A stretch of DNA of 64,000 bases, taken from positions 11,238 to 75,237 of the forward strand of contig DASURA010000070.1 in NCBI GenBank assembly GCA_036280295.1. Reading direction: 5' to 3'. The position numbers were made by a program, and so were the translations under genes. The notes beneath the pieces were generated by a model that worked only from the letters and a program-made list of their open reading frames with translations, was not told the origin of the DNA and ran no database searches. Shown here piece after piece: positions 33,328 to 41,070 of this stretch. Position 1 is the stretch's first letter, and each line of letters begins with the position of its first letter. The stretch is from AWTP1-13 sp036280295 (GTDB taxonomy: Bacteria; Pseudomonadota; Alphaproteobacteria; Rhizobiales; Hyphomicrobiaceae).

Positions 33328-33552
33328 GAGATGGGGTGGGGTGCTGTGTTGAGCCGTCTCTCAAAGGAAAGTTCGCACACATTCTCCGAAGGATGTTGCC
33401 GGCCTGTGTGAGTGCTGGAAGTTGCGATTGAGAGGTTGCGGATTGTGGCGCTTTGGGCATCAATTTGCTTCTTTGCACAAGGTGTTGCTAAATTAGTGAA
33501 TCCTAATATAGATGTCAAGATACGTTTGCGAGCAGAGAAACGAGGTTTGCCC

Positions 33553-33777
33553 ATGAGCGCAGCTCCGATCATTCGCGCTTTCTTCGACGAGCCGACGAAT
33601 ACGGTTAGCTATCTCGTAACCGACCCCGTCACCAGGCGCGCCGCCGTCGTCGATCCGGTGCTCGACTTCGACCACCGCACGGGAAAGGCATCCGCGAGAT
33701 CCGTCGAGGCGATCCTGGTGGCGGCAGCCGCCGACCAGCTGGCGATCGACTGGGTGTTGGAGACGCATGCCCACGCA
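33553..33777 (+). pseudogene. MBL-fold hydrolase (persulfide-dioxygenase-like), N-terminal fragment
   Basis: MSAAPIIRAFFDEPTNTVSY and then VTDPVTRRAAVVDPVLDFDH are the opening of the metallo-beta-lactamase-fold family that includes persulfide dioxygenases and rhodanese-linked hydrolases. The fragment runs to VLETHAHA, the start of the metal-binding THxHxDH motif, and is cut off exactly there. The aspartate and later histidines needed to bind metal are gone and the next codons are unrelated. The break joins the fragment to the start of the PhnD-like gene. Confidence 0.7.
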
Positions 33778-33793
33778 CAGGGAGGAGCGTGCC

Positions 33794-34157
33794 GTGGCGC
33801 GGCAAGACGTGATAAGCCGTCGCCGTCTGCTGACGGGCGTCGGCGGCATTGCGACGGCCGCCGCCGGTATTCGAGTCGTTCGTGCGGAAGCTCCGTTCCG
33901 CTTTGCTCTTACGCCGGTCTTGCTCACCTCTGACCTCGTCATGCTCGAAGAGCTCAGAGGCTACCTCGAGCAGGCGATGAGCCGGCCTGTGCATCTCATT
34001 ACGCGCCGCACGTACCAGGAGATCACGGGGCTCCTCGTTCGCGCCAGGTCGAGGCGGCATGGATCTGCGGGTATCCTTGTGTGGCCTACTGCAGCGAGCT
34101 GACGCTGGTTGCCGTTCCCGTCTGGCGGGGCCGGCCGCTCTATCGCTCGTACCTTAG
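33794..34157 (+). pseudogene. PhnD-like phosphate/phosphonate-binding protein, fragment
   Basis: A GTG at 33794 behind GGAGGAG (33781-33787) opens a signal-bearing start, SRRRLLTGVGGIATAAAGIR, with twin arginines (possible Tat signal). It is followed by FRFALTPVLLTSDLVMLEEL and MSRPVHLITRRTYQEITGLL, typical of periplasmic phosphate/phosphonate-type binding proteins (PhnD family, which also includes arsenite-sensor AioX relatives). Near 34050 a frameshift moves the rest into another frame: QVEAAWICGYPCVAYCSELT and VPVWRGRPLYRSYL. It then ends abruptly where ArsC sequence begins. Only about 120 of 280 residues remain. Confidence 0.65.
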
Positions 34158-34496
34158 CCGGAGATCGTCGAGTACCTCAAGACACCGCCGACGCGCGAGC
34201 GCCTCATCGAGCTGATAAGCGCGATGGGACTGACCGTCAGGCAGCTTCTGCGTCGCAAGGGGACTCCGTACGACGAACTCGGGCTACACGATCCCAGATG
34301 GACGGACGATCAGCTGACCGGCCTGATGCTGAATCCCATCCTGATCAACCGGCCGATCGTCGTGACACCCAAGGGCGCGCGCCTGTGCCGTCCCTCGGAG
34401 ATCGTTCTGGAGATCCTTCCGAACCCGGATGTCGGACCGTTCCGCAAGGAGGATGGCGAGATTGTGGTCGCGCCACCGGGCAAAAGCGCTCCCTAG
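34158..34496 (+). pseudogene. arsC: Arsenate reductase ArsC (glutaredoxin type), N-terminus missing
   Basis: 112 codons from PEIVEYLKTPPTRERLIELI through GLTVRQLLRRKGTPYDELGL and MLNPILINRPIVVTPKGARL to LEILPNPDVGPFRKEDGE form the C-terminal four fifths of a glutaredoxin-linked arsenate reductase. It carries the conserved arginine-rich NRPIVVTPKGARLCRP part. The first 25-30 residues, including the catalytic CGTSRNT cysteine loop, are replaced by PhnD-like sequence in another frame. An internal ATG at 34224 exists, but a product would lack the active-site cysteine, so it should be inactive. Confidence 0.8.
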
Positions 34497-34736
34497 CGGG
34501 GCCTTCTCGTGGTTGTCTTTCCAGTAACGGAAGGGCACGACCGCCATCTGCAGGGCCAACGACGCGGTCATGCGCCCTTTTTGTGAAGACCCGATCGGAC
34601 CCTGACATCGGCCGCGTTCACAAGGGAGGATGGCAAGTGGTGTCGGGGCCGTCAGGCAAGCGCGATTGGGCATCATTAATTCGACTATTCCAGAAATATC
34701 GTTGACCCGTATCGGGGCGTCTGCTATTTGAGTGGA

Positions 34737-35060
34737 ATGAAACTCGACGATGCTGCCGCGCACCTTGAGGCCTTAGGCAACCCGACCCGGTTGCGTGTCT
34801 ACCGTCTGTTGGTCCGGGCAGGAGACACCGGCATGACTGTGGGCAAGCTTCAGGAGCGGCTCGACATCGCCGCCTCGACGCTCTCCCATCACCTCAAGAC
34901 ACTCGTGACAGTCGGTCTTGTGACCCAGGAACGCGAGGCGACGACGCTAATCTGTCGTGCCAACTACCCCGTCATGCATGCCCTCGTCGGATTCCTGGTC
35001 GACCAGTGCTGCGTCGAGGGCACCTGCCCACCAGGGTTTGAGCGCATCAAAGTCGAATGA
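34737..35060 (+). CDS. arsR: ArsR-family transcriptional repressor
   Basis: A 107-residue winged-helix repressor. The fold runs from LEALGNPTRLRVYRLLVRAG through the recognition helix region AASTLSHHLKTLVTVGLVTQ to a C-terminal helix. Cysteines at the C-terminal end (CRANYP, then QCCVEGTCPP) could ligate As(III), as in ArsR proteins with C-terminal metal sites; the classical CVCDLC motif in the DNA-binding helix is absent. The ATG at 34737 has GTGGA overlapping its upstream side; a TTG at 34728 would add three residues. It sits between the ArsC remnant and the Cys-tailed flavoprotein. Confidence 0.85.
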   Translation: MKLDDAAAHLEALGNPTRLRVYRLLVRAGDTGMTVGKLQERLDIAASTLSHHLKTLVTVGLVTQEREATTLICRANYPVMHALVGFLVDQCCVEGTCPPGFERIKVE

Positions 35061-35107
35061 GCTGCTGCCCTGAGTTTCGAACATTCCGGTAGGATGGAGA
35101 ATTTGGA

Positions 35108-36472
35108 ATGCAAGGCGCCAAGACGATTGCGATCATCGGAGCCGGACCCGTCGGCTTGGCTGCTGCCGCACATGCACTTGAGCGCGGGCTGGAACCGCTT
35201 GTGTTCGAAGCCGGTACTGCCGCGGGCCACGCCGTGCGGCAACGGTCGCACGTGCGCATGTTCTCGCCCTGGCGCTACAATGTCGACGCGGCCAGTGAGC
35301 GCTTGTTGCGCGAGATTGGCTGGAACAGCCCCGATCCGGAGCACTACCCGAGCGGGGCGGAGCTGTTGGAGGGCTACCTCCGACCTCTCGCTGAGCGCAC
35401 GGAGTTGCGACACCACATCAGGACTCGCGCGTGTGTGTCCTCGGTGGCGCGGGTTGGCTTCGACAAGGTAAAGACGATTGGGCGCGACCTCGCCCAGTTC
35501 GAGGTCCACTACCGCAACGGCAAGGGTCCCGCCGTGGCGCGCGCCGACGCCGTCATCGATGCATCCGGCACCTGGTTTGCGCCAAACCCCGCGGGTGCCA
35601 ACGGCCTCGAAGCGATCGGCGAGGCCGAGCATCAAGATCGCATCGTCTACGGCATGCCCGATGTGCTCGGGGCCGCGCGGGATCGATATGCGGGCAGGAC
35701 CATTGCCGTGCTCGGTGCCGGACATTCGGCGGTCGGCACGATCATCGATCTGAAGCGCCTGCAGGGCGATCATCCGCAAACCCAAATCATTTGGGTCTTG
35801 CGCGGCGAGGACCCCAAGAAATCCTTTGGTGGGGGCGCCAACGACCAGCTTGCAGCGCGTGGCGCTCTGGGCGTGGCGTTCGCGCGCATCATTGAAACCG
35901 GCGGTATTCGCGTGGAAGCCGGGTTCCGACTCGCCCACGTCAGCGCAAGCGAGACCGGACAGCTCAGACTGGGCGCGGGTTCGGCCTGCTGCGGTCGCCA
36001 CGTCCTGGTCGACGAGCTGATCGTGGCCGCCGGCTTTCGGCCCGACCTGTCGATCCAGCGCGAGCTCAGGATCAGCCTCGATGCGGCGCTCGAATGCCCG
36101 CCGGCCCTGGCACCGCTGATCGATCCCAACATCCACAGCTGCGGCACGGTGCGCCCGCACGGAGCCCGCGAGCTGGCCCAACCGGAGCCCGGCTTCTATA
36201 TCGCCGGCATGAAGTCTTACGGCCGCGCGCCGACGTTTCTGATGATGACCGGATACGAGCAGGTGCGCTCGATCGTTGCCGGCGTCGCCGGCGACAGCGA
36301 AGCAGCAGAACGCCTGGAGCTGGTGCTGCCCGAGACGGGCGTGTGCAGCCGTCCTCTTGCTCCTGTTGCCGAGGCATGCTGTGGCGGACCTGCCCCTGCG
36401 GGCGTTGATGCGTGCTGCTCCCAGGATGCTGAGGCCAAGGCGTCGGGAGCCGCGGGCTGCGGCTGTTCTTAA
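35108..36472 (+). CDS. FAD/NAD(P)-binding flavoprotein with Cys-rich tail (ArsO-like)
   Basis: A 454-residue flavoprotein of the FAD-dependent monooxygenase/thioredoxin-reductase-like superfamily. FAD site GAGPVGLAAAAHALERG lies at residues 11-27, and the NAD(P) site GAGHSAVGTIIDL near 205. A second FAD contact region reads ELIVAAGFRPDLSIQ. The last 35 residues carry seven cysteines (EACCGGPAPAGVDACC, then GAAGCGCS), a likely metalloid-binding tail. Its position directly after arsR and arsC suggests a role in arsenic or sulfur redox chemistry (ArsO family), but the reaction is unproven. It looks intact, in contrast to the genes before it. Confidence 0.75.
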   Translation: MQGAKTIAIIGAGPVGLAAAAHALERGLEPLVFEAGTAAGHAVRQRSHVRMFSPWRYNVDAASERLLREIGWNSPDPEHYPSGAELLEGYLRPLAERTELRHHIRTRACVSSVARVGFDKVKTIGRDLAQFEVHYRNGKGPAVARADAVIDASGTWFAPNPAGANGLEAIGEAEHQDRIVYGMPDVLGAARDRYAGRTIAVLGAGHSAVGTIIDLKRLQGDHPQTQIIWVLRGEDPKKSFGGGANDQLAARGALGVAFARIIETGGIRVEAGFRLAHVSASETGQLRLGAGSACCGRHVLVDELIVAAGFRPDLSIQRELRISLDAALECPPALAPLIDPNIHSCGTVRPHGARELAQPEPGFYIAGMKSYGRAPTFLMMTGYEQVRSIVAGVAGDSEAAERLELVLPETGVCSRPLAPVAEACCGGPAPAGVDACCSQDAEAKASGAAGCGCS

Positions 36473-36489
36473 GTCAGCGGGCGGAGACC

Positions 36490-36765
36490 ATGAATCGTGA
36501 TAGGGCGGGCGCGCTGAGCGGCATTCGCATTCTTGATCTCAGCAGGGTCCTCGCTGGACCGTCCTGCACGCAGTTGCTGGGCGATCTCGGTGCCGACGTC
36601 ATCAAGGTTGAGCGCCCCGAGGTGGGCGACGAGACTCGCACCTGGGGTCCGCCCTTCGTCAAGGATCGTCAAGGGGCCGACACCACAGAAAAGCGGCTAC
36701 TATCTCTCTTGCAATCGCAACAAGCGATCCATCACCGTCGACATAGCCAAGCCGGAGGGAGGCCA
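36490..36765 (+). pseudogene. CaiB/BaiF CoA-transferase, N-terminal fragment
   Basis: MNRDRAGALSGIRILDLSRV, then LAGPSCTQLLGDLGADVIKV and ERPEVGDETRTWGPPF, are the classical N-terminus of a type III (CaiB/BaiF) CoA-transferase. Near 36690 the frame shifts; the continuation SGYYLSCNRNKRSITVDIAK lies in another frame. Sequence after about 36765 no longer matches the family, so the remaining three quarters of the gene, including the catalytic aspartate, are lost. Confidence 0.78.
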
Positions 36766-37207
36766 TGAAACGCGGACAGCGGCCATGTGCAACCACCTCA
36801 TCCCGCTATACCCGAACAGGCCAGCGGTTGATGTGCAGCATGCGCCCCAGGCTCCCAGTTCGTCCACATCGAGAACTATCACTAGCCGTCCTTCCGAGGG
36901 ACGAGCTGGGCTTCCGCTCAAGCTCTTGAGCCTCTGGACCTTCCCGCTTGCTCCCGGCACGGCCTCCCGCAGTGAAATCGGCGCATCGATGCCGTCTTGG
37001 CGCTTCCGCACCAGGAGAGGATGCGGGCGGGTCGCGATTGCGGTCGGGACTTGCCAGACTCGCGTCCGCTGATCTGGCTTGCGCGGTGCCGCGCTCGAAG
37101 CGGTCTCTTATCCAAGTAACCAAAAAGGGTGCACCGGACATTTCCAAGGGTGTATCAAGGACTGTGTTGCTGCCACCCCTATGACGAAGCCCGTGTGGGA
37201 GGCTAGC
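36766..37207. other. No gene recognised
   Basis: Several frames are open over short distances but none of the translations resembles a known family. It is probably residue of the decayed CoA-transferase locus. A ribosome site GGAGG at 37198-37202 belongs to the next gene. Confidence 0.4.
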
Positions 37208-38050
37208 ATGAGCAATCGAGAGCTTACCTATATCATCAAAGACCAGAAGCCGTTCGTGCTTGCCCGCGACGAGACCGCTCGACTAGCGTGTCGCGGGATG
37301 TGGGAACGTCGAAGCGGATCGGTTCTCGTCGTTGACGCGCGGCGACACCTAAGCGGCATCTTTACCGGCCGTGACGCCGTACGCCTGCTGGCTAGAGGAG
37401 AGGATGGCAGCATCCCTCTAGCGAAAGCGATAACGCGCAATCCGGTCACCATTGGACCCAAGAGCCGCGCCATAGACGCCCTGCGTGCGATGGTTGAAGG
37501 CGGCTTCCGTCATGTCCCGGTGACGGAGGATGGATTGATCAGGGGAGTAGTCTCGCGCGGCGACCTCAAGGGCATGGAATTCGAAGAGTATTGCTGGAAA
37601 TACATCTGTCCAACGAGGGGTTCGGCGAGTACCTTCCGCAAAGTTGGGCAAATCATTCAAGGCCAGAAGCCTGTCTTGGCGACCGAAGACGCGCCGGTTC
37701 AGCATGTGTGCCGCATCATGCGCCGGCGTAGGATTGGGTCCATCCTCATCGTTGACAGCCACCAGCACTTGTCCGGCATCTTCACCGGCCGCGATGCGGT
37801 GCGACTGCTCGCGACACTTCAAGATGCTCCAGCAGCCCCCGTGGCTGATGCAATGACCAGGAACCCTGTCTCGATCACGCCGGAAAGCACTGCAATCGAC
37901 GCGTTGCGGGCCATGGACGATGGAGGTTTCCGGCATCTTCCCGTCGTCGCTTCTGGTATGATCCTCGGCGTGGTTTCGAGAAGCGATTTCACCGGGATCG
38001 AGATCGATCGATTGGATGAGGAAGAGCATTTGAAAGAGGTCATCTGGTAG
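37208..38050 (+). CDS. Four-CBS-domain protein (duplicated Bateman module)
   Basis: A 280-residue protein made of two near-copies of a paired-CBS unit. Unit 1 (about 1-130) has LSGIFTGRDAVRLLARGEDG and FRHVPVTEDGLIRGVVSRGD; unit 2 (about 145-275) has LSGIFTGRDAVRLLATLQDA and FRHLPVVASGMILGVVSRSD. The repeated phrases show an internal duplication. Such modules bind adenine nucleotides and sense energy charge; no effector domain is attached. The ATG at 37208 has GGAGG five bases upstream; an ATG nine codons earlier is less well placed. Codon use fits the host. No FixK-type box was seen for it. Confidence 0.85.
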   Translation: MSNRELTYIIKDQKPFVLARDETARLACRGMWERRSGSVLVVDARRHLSGIFTGRDAVRLLARGEDGSIPLAKAITRNPVTIGPKSRAIDALRAMVEGGFRHVPVTEDGLIRGVVSRGDLKGMEFEEYCWKYICPTRGSASTFRKVGQIIQGQKPVLATEDAPVQHVCRIMRRRRIGSILIVDSHQHLSGIFTGRDAVRLLATLQDAPAAPVADAMTRNPVSITPESTAIDALRAMDDGGFRHLPVVASGMILGVVSRSDFTGIEIDRLDEEEHLKEVIW

Positions 38051-38237
38051 TACTGCATCCAGCATTCGTGCGCCATGCCCGATGGCTCGCGACAACGTTT
38101 GTCCGGAGCAGTGCGGACAGTGCCTTCTATATGCACTAAAGGCTGTGGTACTCGGCCGGGTCGTAAGAGCGGCGCCGCTTTTCAGCCAGCGCAAACGGCA
38201 AATCAGAGTTTGTGCTCGACCCAACCTCTTGAAATGG

Positions 38238-38607
38238 TCATACCGATTGCTTCGTCAATGACGATAATGCGCATTCGATCAGGGTCTTCCTCCAGTCTTT
38301 CCGGAACTGGCAACCCATCAGAAAAAATGCCACGTCTGACAACGTATCAGCCTGTTGCTTCTCCCCTCGCTCAATTGACATTTCACACTTTACCCTTATT
38401 TGTCTCAAGGTCTCATCGACAAAGCCACGGAGCACCCCTTCCGAGACCTTACCGCCGTTGCTATCGGTTGCCCATCCGCCCTCCTTGGTGTAGACGAATA
38501 ATTCCGTAATTTGCTGGTGTCTTATGCACGAACGTACGGTGTTTCACAAACACAGCAAAGTCTCTCGCTATGTCTCGGCTCATGCTCTCAACTGTACTCT
38601 GATCCAC
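38238..38607 (-). pseudogene. Small unrecognised protein gene with one frameshift
   Basis: A GTG at 38607, preceded by AAGGAG at six bases, opens a frame with SMSRDIARDFAVFVKHRTFV. Near 38500 the sense switches by one base to a second frame: ELFVYTKEGGWATDSNGG, then VSEGVLRGFVDETLRQI and DTLSDVAFFLMGCQFRKDW, stopping at 38238. The total length of 370 bases equals 123 codons plus one, consistent with one inserted base. I do not recognise the family. Base composition is noticeably lower in GC than the neighbours, which suggests later acquisition. Confidence 0.45.
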
Positions 38608-39152
38608 GTTGTTTCTCCTTGCCACTATTAGGCTCGGCGAAGTGCTGCTCTGCGGTCCCCCCGGACAAGCGTTCAGGATACCGACCCGCGGCCTTCTGGT
38701 GTTGCATCCAAACGACATGAACGGCAACTGATATATCGATATCGCACGCTTCGTTGCTTCTGCGAAGAAACGGCGGTGGGGCAAACAGGGTCTGGAACCT
38801 CCTTTCGTACCTTTGCGCTTACCCCTCCGATAGTACGGGTCAACGCCTGTTCCTCAGAGCACAGCAGAGTCGTGTTCTCTGACGACTGCCCCTGCGCTCG
38901 GCTGGGTCAGTTCTCGATTGCGTCCTCGCCTAACTGATGGCCGCAGGCTCTCTCTTACCTCGCCAGCCCCGTGAACAACGGTACGCTCGAGCCCGTTCAC
39001 TGCTCAATCTTGCGTGGAGCTCGCGGCGCCTACCGATTGCGGAGCCGGTCTTGCGAAGGTTCAATCCGTGCAAGACGGTAGCCGGACCCGCCCCCCGTCG
39101 GCGGTACGTGCTCGACGACGATCGCATAGCCCGAGTGCCGGCCGGAAGACTG
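38608..39152. other. No gene recognised
   Basis: About 545 bases without a convincing gene. The first half shares the lower GC of the preceding small gene; the second half is GC-rich with only short open frames in several directions. The 187 bases at 38051-38237 are similar in this respect. Confidence 0.4.
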
Positions 39153-39497
39153 TCAGCGTCCCCGCGCACGCGACAGGCTTCCAATGTAGCTCAGGAGCGC
39201 ATCGATCTCAGGCGGATCGAGCGCGAATTCTGGCATCATCGGGTGTCCCACTACAATTCCTTCGGCCAATGCCTCGGCGAGATGATCGACGGGATAGCGC
39301 TGAGGCAACAAGCGGAACGGGGGTGCGAGCGCAACAGGACTCGCGCCCTCGGTGCCAATCGCATGACACCGCGCGCACTTGGCCGTGGCGATGGCCCGGC
39401 CGCGCTCAAGAGGCAAATCGCCTGCGGCAGCGATCGCGGCCGTCACGGTGACCGAGAGCAAAGCGCAGAGCGCGCCACAGATGCGCCTTGGGATCAT
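39153..39497 (-). CDS. Small class I cytochrome c
   Basis: A 114-residue exported cytochrome. The signal peptide (1-25, RRICGALCALLSVTVTAAIA) is followed by GRAIATAKCARCHAIG with the haem site CARCH near residue 40, FRLLPQRYPVDHLAEAL, the probable axial methionine in GHPMMPEFALDPPEIDALLS, and the end YIGSLSRARG. This arrangement (VGHPxMPEF) is common in small alphaproteobacterial cytochromes. The ATG at 39497 overlaps by four bases the stop of the flavodoxin-like frame, but that frame is probably broken, so coupling is doubtful. Confidence 0.82.
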   Translation of the reverse strand: MIPRRICGALCALLSVTVTAAIAAAGDLPLERGRAIATAKCARCHAIGTEGASPVALAPPFRLLPQRYPVDHLAEALAEGIVVGHPMMPEFALDPPEIDALLSYIGSLSRARGR

Positions 39498-40039
39498 GAG
39501 GTCACGCTCGAAAGCGGCTTTGTAATCTTGAGGGACATTGGCATCGCGCGTCCCCAGTACGGCTCTCGACCATGACACGAGCTCACTTCAGCGCCTCGCA
39601 GCAGTCCCATCGCTGAACAAAGCAACCTACCGCGGCGTCCTCTTGTCCTTCTCTCTTGTTTGACCAATGCATTCCGCCGCGTGCTCCGAAACCGTCGTGA
39701 AGCGCGAACAACCCGGCCTCCGCGAAGCGACAGGTTCGATATTCCTCCCCCGCGCCAAGTGGCGGCGGAAGAGTCGAGCGGACCGCTCGAGAACAGGCAC
39801 ACCGGGATTCGTCGGAGACCCGCTATGTGGCGCGTCACCAAGCGGCGGGCGTCACGATGCCACCGGTTCCCGTAAAGGGCGCCGCCGATGATGGCCGCGT
39901 CGTAGCCACGCAGTTCGCGTAGGCCTGATGCCGGCATCAGAGCTACCTCGACACCGACTGCCTTGAGCTCATCGGAGATAGTGGACGCGATTTCCGCGGT
40001 GCCACCGCGTTTGGAACCCCATGTGACGAGCACGCGCAT
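39494..40039 (-). pseudogene. Flavodoxin-domain protein, C-terminal half out of frame
   Basis: The first 100 codons are a clear flavodoxin/HemG-type domain: MRVLVTWGSKRGGTAEIAST carries the FMN phosphate loop, followed by LRGYDAAIIGGALYGNRWH and IAGLRRIPVCLFSSGPLD. Beyond about 39740 the frame becomes Arg/Ser-rich (RASRRFRSTRRN) with no family resemblance, as expected of out-of-frame high-GC DNA, although no stop intervenes until 39494. I think a frameshift destroyed the second half, which should include the GHxxFGG motif. A fused tail of real sequence cannot be fully excluded. Confidence 0.5.
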
Positions 40040-40473
40040 CTGCGGATTTCCTGAATTTGCGCCAGTGCACACAATTCACTCGCAACCTGCTGGCACCTTG
40101 ATCTGTCGCAAAGCGCCTCACATGGGCACCAGTTACCGTTGCTCGCAATCGAGCAGGATCAAGTGTGGCACGCGGGATGCGGAGTAGCATTCTTCGGAGG
40201 TGCACCCAGCGTGTCCCGGATCCTTTGCCAGGGCGCGTTCAGCGACGGAGCTACAAGCTTGATCTCCGGCGCAGCGGGACGGGCTCAGTCCATCCTCACA
40301 TGGCGAAATCGCGCCGCTGTGTCGCGCCCCGATCGACAATTGATCTCAATCAATGCCCCGCGGGAGACCACTCCGTCAGGGTTTTGGACGGCGCTGTAGG
40401 TCTGTGGGACGCGTGGAAGGGTCTGATCAATACGCGTCTCCGCGGAAAGCGTCAGATAGGGAAAGTATGTGCG
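40040..40473. other. Intergenic, holds a FixK-type box
   Basis: Between the leftward flavodoxin remnant and the rightward conserved gene. It contains the box at 40340-40353. No other feature was recognised, although the frame of the following gene is open upstream to about 40165. Confidence 0.4.
40340..40353. promoter_or_regulatory. FixK/FNR-type box
   Basis: TTGATCTCAATCAA, perfect consensus, 120 bases before the chosen start of the conserved protein at 40474. It is the rightmost box found in the window. Confidence 0.55.
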
Positions 40474-40983
40474 GTGGCGCGCAGAGTCATCGAAGTCAAT
40501 GACCGGATCCAGCGGGGCTATCGCTACGAGCTGACAGCCCCAGCCGGACGCCAGTTCAGTCCCGAGTTCCGCCCTGATCTGACACCTGCCGAAATGCTTC
40601 GACTTGGCGTATTCGGTGGCAAGTACATGACGGATTGCAGCGACGAATTCCCTCGCAGTTGGTTCATCGGCGCCAAGCTCTCGCCGCACCAATCCGATTC
40701 GTCCTTCAACTGCTTCGGTGTAGCCGCAAGCCAACCGCTCTCGATATGGCGGAAGAGGGGGTGGATACACCCAGCAGACCCGCGCGGTTGGTTTCAATGG
40801 TACTGCCGCTACTACCAAGGCAGACGTTTGCCGGACGAAGATGCCCGCCAAATCAAGCGATGGAAGGCCATGCAGCGGCACGTACGTCAACTTCAGCGCA
40901 ACTGCGAGCCAGGCGATGTCGGCTGCCGCAAGCGCCAGCGTCAGGCCCTACTCCACTGGGCCTATGACAGTCGCAAGCTTTAG
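40474..40983 (+). CDS. Conserved protein of unknown function
   Basis: A 169-residue (from the GTG at 40474) soluble protein. Conserved blocks are YELTAPAGRQFSPEFRPDLT, MLRLGVFGGKYMTDCSDEFP, SWFIGAKLSPHQSDSSFN, WRKRGWIHPADPRGWFQWYC, RYYQGRRLP, DEDARQIKRWKAMQRHVRQL and ALLHWAYDSRKL. I recall near-identical hypothetical proteins in diverse bacteria and some eukaryotes, but no function. It is rich in Trp, Tyr and Arg, has no membrane segment, and has cysteines in YMTDC, WYC and NCEPGDVGC. The frame stays open upstream to 40165; the start is uncertain. A FixK-type box lies at 40340-40353. Confidence 0.75.
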   Translation: MARRVIEVNDRIQRGYRYELTAPAGRQFSPEFRPDLTPAEMLRLGVFGGKYMTDCSDEFPRSWFIGAKLSPHQSDSSFNCFGVAASQPLSIWRKRGWIHPADPRGWFQWYCRYYQGRRLPDEDARQIKRWKAMQRHVRQLQRNCEPGDVGCRKRQRQALLHWAYDSRKL

Positions 40984-41070
40984 GCGGTAATGGATGGCGT
41001 CTTGCGAGAAAATAGGGCGCCGATCGGAACTCCAGCCCCCTTTCGCCTCGGTGCCAGCCAGCGAGACACT

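Larger units (their letters stand above)
33127..33552. other. Intergenic, with FixK-type box and repeat copy
   Basis: Holds the box at 33181-33194 and repeat copy B at 33268-33327. The last 100 bases (about 33450-33550) are distinctly AT-richer than the surroundings. No gene is recognised. Confidence 0.45.

Noticed and set aside
38238..38607. Toxin-antitoxin pair in the low-GC patch
   Set aside because: The two reading-frame pieces are better explained as one gene with a single-base frameshift; neither resembles a toxin or antitoxin.
3516..40039. Programmed ribosomal frameshifting as an explanation of the many split genes
   Set aside because: There is no shared slippery sequence, many split genes also carry deletions or lack catalytic residues, and unrelated families are affected. 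Decay explains them more simply.
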